Counted from the stretch's first letter, positions 1-7,974 are shown. The stretch: 32,281 bases of DNA from Asaia bogorensis (GCA_945905835.1 CAMDQJ010000046.1:1-32281), one strand, 5' to 3'. Numbers and translations are program-made. The notes: generated by a model from the sequence alone, not told the origin.

Positions 1-1180
1 CGGCGACAACGCCGACTCCCTCGATGGCGGCAGCGGTAACGACACGCTTTACGGTGGCCTCGCCAACGACATCGTGGCGGGCGGCAGCGGCAACGACCGC
101 GTCTACGGCGACGACGGCAACGACTGACTCGAGGGCGGCAGCGGTGACGACACGATCTATGGTGGCCTCGGCAACGATATCATCACAAGCGGCAGCGGCG
201 CCGATCGCGCCTACGGCGACGATGGCAACGATTCGATCTCGGGCTCGAGCGGCGACGACACCGTCTATGGCGGGATCGGCAACGACGCGGTCGACGGCAG
301 TGGCGGCGACGATCGGGTGTATGGCGACGATGGCAACGATTCGATCGACGGCGGCGGCGGCAGCGACACGCTCTACGGCGGGCTGGACGACGCCGCCGTT
401 GCCGGCTCGGGCGGCACGGACCGCCTGTTCGGCGATGACGGCAACGATATCGTCACCGGTTCGGGCGGCACCGACAGTCTCTATGGCGGCGCCGGCAACG
501 ATTCGCTCGATGGCAACGGCGGTGACGATCTGCTGTTCGGCGGCACCGGCAACGACGCCATCATCGGGTCGAGCGGCGACGACAGCCTCTACGGCGGCGA
601 CGGCACCGATGCCGCCGTCTATTCGCAGTCGCGCAGCCACTACACCATCACTAGCTCGGGCAGCGACGTCACCATCGCGCACGGCTCCGATCGCGACGTT
701 CTGACCGGCGTCGAGTTCGCTCGCTTCACCGACCAGACCGTGGCGCTCACCACCACCACCAACCATGCGCCGGTCACCACCGCCGATGTGTCGGAGGATG
801 CCGTTACGTCGGCGTTGGGCAACGTTCTGACCAACGACAGCGATCCCGACGGCACGATGCTCGCCGTCGCCGCACCCGGCACCTTCGCCGGCACCTATGG
901 CACGCTCGTTCTCGCGGCCAACGGCGCCTACACCTATACGCTGAACAACGGCGCTTCTAACGTTCAGGGCCTGGCGCAGGGCCAGACCGTCACCGATACC
1001 TTCGCCTATTCGGCGACCGACGGATCGCTCGCCACGCCGTCGTCGCTCGCCGTCACCATCAGGCGTCTATGCATTCTTCGAGCTTACACCGGCCTCGGCG
1101 AAGGTTGCCATGCCGGTGTGGCAGGCCGCCGCGGCCTTGAGGATGGGCACGGCAAGTGCCGCGCCCGAGGCCTCGCCTAG
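1..1180 (+). pseudogene. RTX calcium-binding repeat / VCBS-domain surface protein, broken
   Basis: The frame starting at base 2 encodes glycine- and aspartate-rich nonapeptides of the GGxGxDxxx type to about base 640. These form calcium-binding beta-rolls in secreted RTX proteins. A VCBS-type domain follows at about 760-1060, recognisable from LTNDSDPDG, YGTLVLAANGAYTYTL and DTFAYSATDG. Proteins of this kind are usually large, exported by type I secretion, and act in adhesion or biofilms. Two lesions are visible. An in-frame TGA lies at 125-127 inside the repeat array. The VCBS homology also stops at about 1060, just where a further VCBS repeat or a secretion signal would be expected. The frame then reads about 115 bases antisense through the end of cobT to a TAG at 1178-1180. 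The 5' part lies outside the window. I am confident of the family and fairly confident that the gene is non-functional. Confidence 0.8.
104..643 (+). repeat. 108-bp tandem repeat array inside the RTX gene
   Basis: Five consecutive units begin at 104, 212, 320, 428 and 536, an exact 108-bp period. Each unit encodes 36 residues, which is four RTX nonapeptides, and opens with (Y/F)G(D/G)(D/T)GND. The last unit diverges after about 615. Sequence before 104 carries the end of a further unit. The constant phase over five units points to expansion by unequal recombination of a four-nonapeptide block. The TGA at 125-127 is in the first complete unit, at a position that is TCG (Ser) in the next two. 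Confidence 0.85.
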
Positions 1181-2086
1181 GCGCATATCCATGTCGAGCA
1201 GTGGCCGCTGGCCCAGCGCCGCCAGAAGCCGGGTATGGCCGGGCTCGGCCGAGCGGTGCGCCACCAGGCAATGATCGAGCGCGTGGCGGTCGGCTGTGTG
1301 GAGCACCGCCGCAGCCGCGGTGCAGGCATAGCCGTCGAGCAGCACGGGAATGCGGCCCATGCGGGCGGCAACGATGGCGCCGATGATCGCCGCGAACTCC
1401 TCGCCGCCGACCGCCGCGAGAATTTTTAATGGGTCGCGGCCGGCGATCGTGTCCTTGTGATGCGCCAGCGCCTCGTCGATGACGGCGATCTTGTTGGCGA
1501 GGGCCGCACCTTTCACGCCGGTGCCGGGACCGGCCCAGTCGGCGCCCGTGCCGCCCAGAAGGGCGGCGCAGAGCGTGGCGGCGGTCGTGGTGTTGGCGAT
1601 GCCCATTTCGCCCAGGCAAAGAACATCGATGCCGGGCTCGGCGGCCATCATGCCGTAGGCCATGGCCTGGACGGTGCGTGCTTCGCTCATGGCGGGCGCC
1701 TGGGTGAAATCCTCGGTCGGATGGTCGAGGTCGAGCTCGTAGATACGTAGGTCGGCGTCGATGGCGGCGGCGAGCTGGTTGATCGCCGCACCGCCGCCCA
1801 GGAAGTTTTTCACCATCTGCTGCGTAACTTCCGGCGGATAGGCCGAGACGCCGCGGCGGGCGACGCCATGGGTGCCGGCGAATACCGCGATCCGGGGGCG
1901 CTCGACGCGGGGCAGCGCGCGGCTCTGCCAGGAGGCCAGCCATTCGGCGATTTCCTCGAGGCGGCCCAGCGAGCCCGGCGGCTTGGTGAGCTCGGCCTGG
2001 CGCTTGGCCACGGCCGTCCGGGCGTCCAGGTCGGGGCCGGGCAGGGTGCGCAGAATCCCGCGCATTTCGTCGAAAGTGGCAGCCAT
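1067..2086 (-). CDS. cobT: Nicotinate-nucleotide-dimethylbenzimidazole phosphoribosyltransferase CobT
   Basis: CobT transfers phosphoribose from nicotinate mononucleotide to 5,6-dimethylbenzimidazole, making alpha-ribazole phosphate for the lower loop of cobalamin. It is a cytoplasmic enzyme. The 339-residue length is normal. Visible family blocks are PPGSLGRLE (36-44), FAGTHGVA (69-76), GEMGIANTTTA (159-169) and LGEASGAALA (303-312), the last containing the expected catalytic glutamate E305. The C-terminus, ending soon after MATFAEAGVS, is also normal, so cobT is intact although the RTX remnant overlaps its 3' end. It is divergent from cobS with 52 bases between the two ATGs. That gap is too short for a cobalamin riboswitch. 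Confidence 0.95.
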   Translation of the reverse strand: MAATFDEMRGILRTLPGPDLDARTAVAKRQAELTKPPGSLGRLEEIAEWLASWQSRALPRVERPRIAVFAGTHGVARRGVSAYPPEVTQQMVKNFLGGGAAINQLAAAIDADLRIYELDLDHPTEDFTQAPAMSEARTVQAMAYGMMAAEPGIDVLCLGEMGIANTTTAATLCAALLGGTGADWAGPGTGVKGAALANKIAVIDEALAHHKDTIAGRDPLKILAAVGGEEFAAIIGAIVAARMGRIPVLLDGYACTAAAAVLHTADRHALDHCLVAHRSAEPGHTRLLAALGQRPLLDMDMRLGEASGAALAVPILKAAAACHTGMATFAEAGVSSKNA

Positions 2087-2138
2087 GTTGCGAAGGGGTC
2101 CTGTTTGCCGGCGCGGACCATCCTATATTCAACCCATC

Positions 2139-2960
2139 ATGACCAGTCCGAACGACACTACTCCCGGCGACCGTCCTCACTCCTTCGACGAGTGGTATCA
2201 GGCGCTGAAGGAACAGGCCGCGTTCTTCACCGGGCTCAAGCTCGGTGGCCCCGATTTCAGTGGGGGCGAGCCGCGCTGGAAGCTTGCCGACTGCCTGCCG
2301 GTGCTGCCGTTCCTCGGCGCCGCAGTCGGCCTTGCGGCGGGCCTGGTGTTCGCGCTGGCCAAGGGCATCACCGGCGTGGGCTGGCTTGCGGCGGTGCTGG
2401 CGATCGGCGCCGCGGTGCTGATCACCCGCGCGCTCCACGAGGACGGGTTGGCCGATACCGCCGACGGTCTCGGCCCGCACGGCATCGATATCGAGCGCCG
2501 GCTGGAGATCATGCGTGACAGTCGCAACGGCACTTTCGGCATGCTGGCGCTCGCCCTCTCCGTGCTGGTCAAGGCCGCGGCGATCGGCGGCCTCGGCTCG
2601 GCCAGCGCCATGGTGGTGCTGATCGGCGCGCATGCCGTGTCGCGCGCGGTGCTCGCCTATCCGCTGCTGGCGTTCTCGCCCGTGCGCGGCGATGGCCTCG
2701 GCGCGCGCGTCGGCAAACCCGCCGACACCGACGTCTGGCTCGCCGCCGGCATCGCCGTGGCGCTGGCCTTCCTGCTGCTGCTTGGCCAGGGCTTCTTCGT
2801 GGCGCTGCTGGCGCCGCTGGCGGCCTGTGCCGCCGCTTGGGGCGCGTCGCAATGGATCGCGCAGCGCATCGGCGGCTACACCGGCGACACGCTGGGCGCC
2901 ACCCAGCAGGTGGCGGAGATCGCCTTTCTCGTGGTGGCGGCGGCCCTGATCGCCCGCTAA
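2139..2960 (+). CDS. cobS: Adenosylcobinamide-GDP ribazoletransferase CobS
   Basis: CobS is the inner-membrane cobalamin synthase that joins adenosylcobinamide-GDP to alpha-ribazole (or its phosphate) in the last steps of B12 assembly. The 273-residue product has the family motif HEDGLADTADGLG and several hydrophobic segments, for example VLPFLGAAVGLAAGLVFAL near residue 56 and LAAVLAIGAAVLI near 83. I chose the ATG at 2139 because in-frame sequence upstream is antisense to cobT and the family begins near here. It has an N-terminal extension of about 30 polar residues (SPNDTTPGDRPHSFDEWY). The gene shares a very short divergent promoter region with cobT and leads the rightward cob genes. Confidence 0.93.
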   Translation: MTSPNDTTPGDRPHSFDEWYQALKEQAAFFTGLKLGGPDFSGGEPRWKLADCLPVLPFLGAAVGLAAGLVFALAKGITGVGWLAAVLAIGAAVLITRALHEDGLADTADGLGPHGIDIERRLEIMRDSRNGTFGMLALALSVLVKAAAIGGLGSASAMVVLIGAHAVSRAVLAYPLLAFSPVRGDGLGARVGKPADTDVWLAAGIAVALAFLLLLGQGFFVALLAPLAACAAAWGASQWIAQRIGGYTGDTLGATQQVAEIAFLVVAAALIAR

Positions 2961-2997
2961 GAAGGCCGCGCCTTTTCAGTCTTTGCAGGAGCACGAC

Positions 2998-3672
2998 ATG
3001 GCGACGGCGGCCAAGATCACGGGATTGGTGACGCGCTGGTGGTGGGTGCGGCACGCGCCGGTGCCCAATCCTGAGGCGCGCTGCTACGGTCAGAGCGACA
3101 AGGATTGCGACGTCAGCAACGAGGCGCTGTTTCATCATCAGGCCGCACTGCTGCCCAAGGGCGCGGTCTGGTACTCGTCCAATCTCCTGCGCGCGCGCAA
3201 GACTGCCGAGCATCTCGCCAAGGCCGGCGCCGACATGGGCGAGCTTAAAATCGAGCCCGGCCTGGCCGAGCAGCATTTCGGTTCGTGGCAGGGCCTGACC
3301 TACACTGAAATCGCCGAGAACCACGGCGACAATCATCTCTTCTGGCTCGGCCCGCCCGAGCACCGGCCGCCCGGCGGCGAGAGCTTCGTCGATCTCTGCG
3401 ATCGCACCGTCGACAGCATCGAACGGCTGACGGCGGAGCATCGCGGCCGCGACATCGTGGCGACGGCGCATGGCGGCACCATTCGCGCTGCACTGAGCCA
3501 CGCTTTCGACCTGCATCCCGAGGCCGCCGTGCGCTTCGAGATCGAGAATGTTTCGCTCACCGTGATCGAGCATTACGAGCAGGCCGATCCCGACCATGCC
3601 TGGCGGGTGATTTTCTCGAACTACATGCCGCGCGCCCTGGTCGGGACCGGCCATGGCGGCTCCAAGGCATGA
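2998..3672 (+). CDS. Histidine phosphatase family protein, CobC-like (alpha-ribazole phosphatase candidate)
   Basis: This 224-residue protein belongs to the phosphoglycerate-mutase-like histidine phosphatases. The phosphohistidine motif is VRHAPV, with R18 and H19 counted from the ATG at 2998. The second catalytic histidine is in TAHGGTIRA, and EQHFGSWQGLT and PPGGESF are further family blocks. ATG 2998 is preferred over a TTG at 2983 because AGGAG at 2987-2991 is well spaced for it. Its place between cobS and cobU suggests that it removes the 5' phosphate from alpha-ribazole phosphate or cobalamin phosphate. This is inferred from context, since the family also contains unrelated phosphatases. 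Its stop overlaps the next start by four bases (ATGA), which suggests translational coupling. Confidence 0.85.
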   Translation: MATAAKITGLVTRWWWVRHAPVPNPEARCYGQSDKDCDVSNEALFHHQAALLPKGAVWYSSNLLRARKTAEHLAKAGADMGELKIEPGLAEQHFGSWQGLTYTEIAENHGDNHLFWLGPPEHRPPGGESFVDLCDRTVDSIERLTAEHRGRDIVATAHGGTIRAALSHAFDLHPEAAVRFEIENVSLTVIEHYEQADPDHAWRVIFSNYMPRALVGTGHGGSKA

Positions 3673-4508
3673 CTCAGCGCGATCTTGCCGCCGAGCAGGC
3701 TGCTTTCTGGAATGGCCCCGGCGGCAAGGGCTGGCTCGCCTCGTACGAGCGCATCGAACGCCACGTCAGCGGCTTCGGCGACGATGCGATGGCTGTCGCA
3801 AATGCGAAGCCCGGCGAGCGCGTGCTCGATATCGGCTGCGGCACTGGCGCCACGACCGCCGAGCTCGCGCGCAAGGTGGCGCCTGATGGCAGCGTGCTGG
3901 GCGTCGACGTTTCCGAACCGCTGATCGCCGCAGCCAAGGCGCGCAACGCGGCGGGCGCTTCCTTTGCCTTGGGCGATGCTGCGACCTGGCCGTTCGAGGC
4001 GTCGTCGGCCGATCTTTTGTTCTCGCGCTTCGGCGTGATGTTCTTCGCCGACCCAGTCGCCGCCTTCAAGAACCTGCATCGCGCACTTAAGCCCTCGGGA
4101 CGACTGGTCTTCGTGTGCTGGCGCACGCCCCAGGAAAATCCCTGGGGTCTCGTGCCGTTCCGGGCAGCGGCGCCGCATCTGCCGCCGATCGAGCGGCCGG
4201 GCCCGGAAGATCCCGGCCAATATGCCTTTGGCGATCGCGCGCGCGTCGAGCGCGTTCTCAAGGGCGCGGGTTTCGGCACGCCTACTTTCCGCCCGCTTGA
4301 TCGTCCGATTTTCCTCGGCAAGGACATCGACGACACGCTCGACAACCTCGGGCGCTTCGGTCCGCTGTCCCGGCTGTTCGCCGAGGCGACGCCCGAGCAA
4401 GTCGCCAGGGCGAAAGCGGCGGTCGCGGCCGCGCTTGCGCCCCACGCCGGCCCGGCGGGGATCGTGCTGGCCGGCGCCTGCTGGCTGGTGAGCGCCGCCG
4501 CCGGCTGA
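3669..4508 (+). CDS. Class I SAM-dependent methyltransferase in the cob operon
   Basis: The 279-residue protein has a Rossmann-type methyltransferase fold. Motif I is VLDIGCGTGATT near residue 49, an acidic motif II is LGVDVSEPLI, and FALGDAATWPF and LLFSRFGVMFFADP follow. The pattern resembles UbiE/Methyltransf_11-25 enzymes acting on small molecules. The substrate cannot be read from the sequence. The gene overlaps the phosphatase by four bases and cobU by one, so it is almost certainly co-translated with cobalamin lower-ligand genes. It is not one of the recognised corrin-ring methyltransferases of the CobA/CobI type, which have a different fold. A role with a lower-ligand base or a related metabolite is speculation. 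Confidence 0.85.
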   Translation: MTQRDLAAEQAAFWNGPGGKGWLASYERIERHVSGFGDDAMAVANAKPGERVLDIGCGTGATTAELARKVAPDGSVLGVDVSEPLIAAAKARNAAGASFALGDAATWPFEASSADLLFSRFGVMFFADPVAAFKNLHRALKPSGRLVFVCWRTPQENPWGLVPFRAAAPHLPPIERPGPEDPGQYAFGDRARVERVLKGAGFGTPTFRPLDRPIFLGKDIDDTLDNLGRFGPLSRLFAEATPEQVARAKAAVAAALAPHAGPAGIVLAGACWLVSAAAG

Positions 4509-5104
4509 TGGAGCACGTGACCACTTTTCCGTTACCGCCGGTCAGCCTCGTGCTGGGCGGCGCGCGTTCGGGCAAAAGCACTCACGCTGAAAAGCTCATT
4601 TCTGGGATTCTTTTCGGCGCGCCGCCGCGTCGGGCGATCTACATCGCCACGGCCGAGCCGGGTGATCTCGAGATGGCGACCCGCATCATGGCCCACCGTG
4701 CGCGGCGCGGTCCGCACTGGACGACGGTCGAGGAGCCGCTGCGTCTGGCCGACGCGATCCGCCAGGCCGGCCGGGGCGACGCGCCTATATTGGTGGATTG
4801 CCTGACTTTATGGCTCTCCAACCTGCTTCACGCGGGCGTCGATCTGGACGAGGCGACCGACGATACGCTGGCGGCGGTCGATGGTCTGACCACGCCGGTC
4901 GTCTTCGTCAGTAACGAGCTCGGGCTCGGCGTGGTGCCGGAGACGCCGATGGGGCGTTCGTTCCGCGACACCATGGGCCGGCTCAACATGCGCGTGGCCG
5001 AGCGGGCCGACCGGGTGATCTTCATGGCGGCCGGCCTACCGCTGATCATGAAAGATCGACCTGCGCCAAGTACTTGGACGTCCCAATTTAGACAAGAAAC
5101 ATGA
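4508..5104 (+). CDS. cobU: Adenosylcobinamide kinase / adenosylcobinamide-phosphate guanylyltransferase
   Basis: This bifunctional enzyme (CobU, called CobP in aerobic-pathway nomenclature) phosphorylates adenosylcobinamide and then attaches GMP, giving the substrate of CobS. The P-loop GGARSGKS is at residues 17-24. IATAEPGDLEMATRIMAHR (45-64) contains H63, in the region of the guanylylated histidine. LVDCLTLWLSNLL and FVSNELGLGVVPETPMGR are diagnostic. The ATG overlaps the preceding stop by one base (TGATG). The family usually ends right after GLPLxLK. Here about 17 extra residues follow GLPLIMK, encoded by noticeably more AT-rich DNA, so the original stop may have been lost. The catalytic part looks complete. 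Confidence 0.93.
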   Translation: MEHVTTFPLPPVSLVLGGARSGKSTHAEKLISGILFGAPPRRAIYIATAEPGDLEMATRIMAHRARRGPHWTTVEEPLRLADAIRQAGRGDAPILVDCLTLWLSNLLHAGVDLDEATDDTLAAVDGLTTPVVFVSNELGLGVVPETPMGRSFRDTMGRLNMRVAERADRVIFMAAGLPLIMKDRPAPSTWTSQFRQET

Positions 5105-5169
5105 TATAATGTGTACCGCGGCCGAACTAATCGCCCTCTTCGCCGGTCGCCAAGCATGGAGCTCAGCGC

Positions 5170-5856
5170 ATGACGCTCGTTCGACGGGCCTTCCTTTTGG
5201 GGGCCGCCGTCGCCATCGCCGTGCCGTCGTTGTCCGTCAATGCCGCGCTGGCCGATGCCAAGCGTCAGGCCTTGGTGGACGACGCACTTGAAGCCGCGCG
5301 CAAAGTTCTCAACGAAAAGGAATATCCCGACGCCGTCCGCCTGATGGGCAAGTCGAAGGCGGTGCTGATCGTGCCGCAGCTCGTGCAGGGCGGGTTCATC
5401 TTCGGCGCCGCCGGCGGGCGTGGCGCACTGCTGGTGCGCAGCAATCCCGGCAGCTGGAGCTATCCTGCCTTCTACGTCATGGGCTCCGGCAGCATCGGCT
5501 TTCAGATCGGCGCCAAGGTCTCCGAGATCGTCTTCATCATCCTCACCGACAAGGGCTTGCAGGCGGTTCTCGACACCAAGTTCAAGTTCGGCGTCGAGGC
5601 CGGTGTGACGATCGTCGCGGTCGGTGTCGGCGTCGAGGGCGCCACGACCTCTGCGGTGGGCGCCGACATCGTGGCCTTTGCGGGCTCCTCCGGCCTGTTC
5701 GCCGGCGCCTCACTCGAGGGCTCGTACATCGATCCCGACAACGACTGGAACAGCCTCTATTACGAACGCGGTGCTGGCCCGCGCGCCATCACGCTCGAAC
5801 GCCGCTTCAGCAATCCCGGCGCCGAACGCCTGCGCCAGTTCCTGGCCAAGTGGTAA
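5170..5856 (+). CDS. SYLF (Ysc84) domain lipid-binding protein, exported
   Basis: The 228-residue product starts with a twin-arginine-like or Sec signal (MTLVRRAFLLGAAVAIAVP, with possible cleavage after NAALA). A SYLF/Ysc84 domain follows, recognised from KAVLIVPQLVQGGFIFG, GGRGALLVR, WSYPAFYVMGSGSIGFQIG and LEGSYIDPD. SYLF domains bind phosphoinositides in eukaryotes. Bacterial versions are periplasmic or membrane-associated and poorly characterised. A TATAAT hexamer at 5105-5110 lies upstream but has no convincing -35 at the right distance. The gene is convergent with the CoA-transferase genes, with only four bases between the stops. Confidence 0.88.
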   Translation: MTLVRRAFLLGAAVAIAVPSLSVNAALADAKRQALVDDALEAARKVLNEKEYPDAVRLMGKSKAVLIVPQLVQGGFIFGAAGGRGALLVRSNPGSWSYPAFYVMGSGSIGFQIGAKVSEIVFIILTDKGLQAVLDTKFKFGVEAGVTIVAVGVGVEGATTSAVGADIVAFAGSSGLFAGASLEGSYIDPDNDWNSLYYERGAGPRAITLERRFSNPGAERLRQFLAKW

Positions 5857-5860
5857 CCGC

Positions 5861-6520
5861 CTAGGCGACCTTCAGGCCGGCACCGATCGAGAGTCTGGCC
5901 TGGGTCTTGGCCTTGACCTCGTCGACCGTCACGCCATCGGCCAGCTCGAGCAGCGTCACGCCGCCGTCGCCTTTCTTGTCGATGCCGAAGACACCGAGCT
6001 CGCTGATCACCATGTCGACCACGCGCCGGCCGGTCAGCGGCAGCGAGCATTCCTTCAGCAGCTTCGACGCGCCGTCCTTGGAGATATGCTCCATGGTGAC
6101 GATGACGCGCTTCACGCCGGCGACCAGGTCCATGGCGCCGCCCATGCCCTTGACCATCTTGCCCGGGATCATCCAGTTGGCGAGGTCGCCGTTCTCCGAC
6201 ACTTCCATGGCGCCCAGAATGGAGAGGTCGATGTGGCCGCCGCGGATCATGGCGAAGGAGTCGGCCGAGTCGAAATACGACGTGCCCTTCACTTCGGTCA
6301 CGGTCTGCTTGCCGGCATTGACGATGTCGGCATCGACCTCGTTATCGAGCGGGAAGGGGCCGACGCCCATCATGCCGTTCTCGCTTTGCAGGGTGATGTC
6401 GATCTCCTCCGGCACATAGTTCGACACCAGGGTCGGAATGCCGATGCCGAGATTGACGTAGAAGCCGTCCTTCAGTTCCTTGGCGGCGCGGGCCGCCATC
6501 TGGTCGCGTGTCCAGGCCAT
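5861..6520 (-). CDS. scoB: 3-oxoacid CoA-transferase subunit B
   Basis: This is the beta subunit of a family I CoA-transferase, which moves CoA from succinyl-CoA or acetyl-CoA to acetoacetate or a similar 3-oxoacid. The 219-residue protein carries [12 protein letters not shown] and the active-site block LQSENGMMG, where E47 is the glutamate that forms the glutamyl-CoA thioester. [15 protein letters not shown] and [15 protein letters not shown] are also typical. A strong ribosome binding site (AGGAGAG) precedes its ATG in the 10-base gap after subunit A. The two genes form a two-gene operon. The exact substrate (acetoacetate or 3-oxoadipate) is not decided by these motifs, and no neighbouring beta-ketoadipate genes are present. 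Confidence 0.93.
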   Translation of the reverse strand: MAWTRDQMAARAAKELKDGFYVNLGIGIPTLVSNYVPEEIDITLQSENGMMGVGPFPLDNEVDADIVNAGKQTVTEVKGTSYFDSADSFAMIRGGHIDLSILGAMEVSENGDLANWMIPGKMVKGMGGAMDLVAGVKRVIVTMEHISKDGASKLLKECSLPLTGRRVVDMVISELGVFGIDKKGDGGVTLLELADGVTVDEVKAKTQARLSIGAGLKVA

Positions 6521-6530
6521 TGGGTCTCTC

Positions 6531-7232
6531 CTAAGCCTTGCGAGTGATGCGTTGTTCGATTTTCTTGTCGTAGGGCGCGCCGCAGAAGATGCGTTTCACG
6601 AACACGGCGGGCGTGTGGATGTGATCGGGATCGAGCGCACCCACCGGCACCAGCTCTTCGACCTCGGCGATGCACATCTTCGCAGCCGTCGCCATCATCG
6701 GATTGAAATTCCGCGCCGACTTGCGATAGACGAGGTTGCCGGAGGTATCGCCCTTCCACGCCTTGACCAGCGCGAGATCGCCGAACAATCCGCGCTCCAT
6801 CACGTATTCCTGGCCGTCGAAGACCTTGGTCTCCTTGCCCTCGGCCACCAGCGTGCCGAAGCCGGTCTTGGTGTAGAAGGCCGGAATCCCGGCACCACCG
6901 GCGCGGCAGCGCTCGGCCAGCGTGCCCTGCGGATTGAACTCGAGTTCGAGCTTTCCGGCGAGGTAGAGTTGGGCGAAGGTCTTGTTCTCGCCGACGTAGG
7001 AACTGATCATCTTCTTGATCTGTCCCGACTCGAGCAGCAGGCCGAGACCGGCGCCGTCGACGCCGGCATTGTTGCTGACGCAGGTCAGGTCCTTCACGCC
7101 TGCGTCGCGCATCGCCTGGATCAGCTTGTCGGGGATGCCGACCAGGCCGAAGCCGCCGCACATCACCATCATGCCGTCGCGCAGCACGCCCTCGAGCGCC
7201 GACTTGGCATCCTTGTAGACTTTATTCGCCAT
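6531..7232 (-). CDS. scoA: 3-oxoacid CoA-transferase subunit A
   Basis: This is the alpha subunit partner of the adjacent B subunit. The 233-residue protein has the CoA-binding motif [13 protein letters not shown] near residues 26-38. [35 protein letters not shown] and [24 protein letters not shown] are all characteristic of the SCOT/AtoD family. It is the first gene of the leftward pair. I saw no distinctive regulatory site in the 58 bases between its start and the stop of the transporter remnant at 7291. Length and motifs are complete. Confidence 0.93.
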   Translation of the reverse strand: MANKVYKDAKSALEGVLRDGMMVMCGGFGLVGIPDKLIQAMRDAGVKDLTCVSNNAGVDGAGLGLLLESGQIKKMISSYVGENKTFAQLYLAGKLELEFNPQGTLAERCRAGGAGIPAFYTKTGFGTLVAEGKETKVFDGQEYVMERGLFGDLALVKAWKGDTSGNLVYRKSARNFNPMMATAAKMCIAEVEELVPVGALDPDHIHTPAVFVKRIFCGAPYDKKIEQRITRKA

Positions 7233-7290
7233 CGCCTGATCCCGTGCAAAACCCGTACCTCGGGCATATGCGGGGCCTCGCGCGGGCCTG

Positions 7291-7665
7291 TCAACGTGGT
7301 GCGGGGTTGCGGTCGAGAATGACGATGGCGATGCCCGCGATCACCAGCAAAGTGCCCAGCACCAGCGGCAGCGTGACCGACTCGCCGAGCAGGACGACCG
7401 ACGAGGCGATGCCGAGCAGCGGCACGCTCAGCATGCCAAGCGCGCCGGTTATCGGCGGCAGGGCGCGGGCGACCGAGACGGAGGCCCAGGTGGCGGTTGG
7501 GCCGGCGAAGATGCCCAGGTAGACTAGGGCGAGCCAGAGCGCCGGCTTGTCGAGGTCGAGGTAGCCGGCAGGTTCGAGGATGACGGCCACGATCCAGAGC
7601 AGGATGGAGGCCGCCCAAAAGGGCCGCAAGTGAACTGGCGTATCGCTCGCGCTAAGGCGGTCCAT
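7291..7665 (-). pseudogene. EamA/DMT-family transporter, C-terminal half only
   Basis: The frame encodes 124 residues with four hydrophobic segments at about 16-33, 42-60, 71-92 and 98-117. They match the second EamA repeat of drug/metabolite transporters, with ALWLALVYLGIFAG, ALPPITGALGMLSVPLLG and LLGESVTLPLVLGTLLVIAG. Full members have about 290 residues and ten helices in two repeats. The first repeat is absent, and only about 50 bases separate this frame from the next gene, so the missing half is not nearby. I read it as a 5'-truncated remnant. Single-domain EmrE-like proteins of about 110 residues exist, but this sequence resembles the C-terminal repeat of a two-repeat protein. Confidence 0.7.
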
Positions 7666-7716
7666 GATGCTGTACGAAGCGGCGAACGCACGCTATTGCG
7701 CCGCAGAATGGTCTAG

Positions 7717-7941
7717 ATGACACTAGGAATGCTCAAACTTATCTTGCTCGTCGTTGCCGCTATGGCTTTCGGAACAGATGCGTGGGCAGCCGATTGCCCG
7801 CCCAAGACACGTCGCGATCCGGCCACGTCGTGGGAGGCCGCATCGAAGTGTATCTGCGACTACGGCTACACCATGAAAGGGGGCAAGTGCGCCAAGGCCG
7901 TTGAAGAATCACCGCCAAAACCAAAGCCAAAGGTAGAATAG
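7717..7941 (+). CDS. Small Cys-containing secreted protein, unknown function
   Basis: This frame of 74 residues begins with a clear Sec signal peptide (about residues 1-24, hydrophobic LKLILLVVAAMAFG, likely cleavage after AWA). The mature part has about 50 residues and four cysteines in the pattern C-x18-C-x-C-x9-C, followed by a Lys/Pro-rich tail (SPPKPKPKVE). The cysteine spacing and the CxCxxGYTMKGGKC end recall EGF-like or Kazal-like mini-domains, but I do not recognise a family. An ATG at 7729 is an alternative start and keeps most of the signal. Codon use is plausible for a real gene, and the signal plus paired cysteines argue against a chance frame. Confidence 0.6.
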   Translation: MTLGMLKLILLVVAAMAFGTDAWAADCPPKTRRDPATSWEAASKCICDYGYTMKGGKCAKAVEESPPKPKPKVE

Positions 7942-7974
7942 CCGGGGGATGGTAGCGCGTGACAGGCTGGCTCA

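Noticed and set aside
125-127. Selenocysteine or programmed read-through at the TGA in the RTX gene
   Set aside because: Neighbouring repeat units have Ser codons here, RTX repeats contain no Cys or Sec, and the gene is also truncated at its 3' end. A simple nonsense change is enough.
104-643. CRISPR-like repeat
   Set aside because: The period is fixed at 108 bp, the units are coding throughout, and there are no unique spacers. It is an RTX protein repeat.
2087-2138. Cobalamin riboswitch between cobT and cobS
   Set aside because: The gap is only 52 bases and lacks a B12-box-like sequence. A cobalamin riboswitch needs about 150-200 bases.
1059-2852. Long open frame on the minus strand across cobT and cobS
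   Set aside because: It is a GC-driven frame opposite cobS and out of frame with cobT. The product is Arg/His-rich low-complexity sequence with no family motif, while cobT and cobS have complete ones.
5074-5110. Sigma-70 promoter with TATAAT at 5105-5110 before the SYLF gene
   Set aside because: The -10 hexamer is perfect, but the candidate -35 elements (TTGGAC at 5074, TAGACA at 5089) are 25 and 10 bases away, neither usable.
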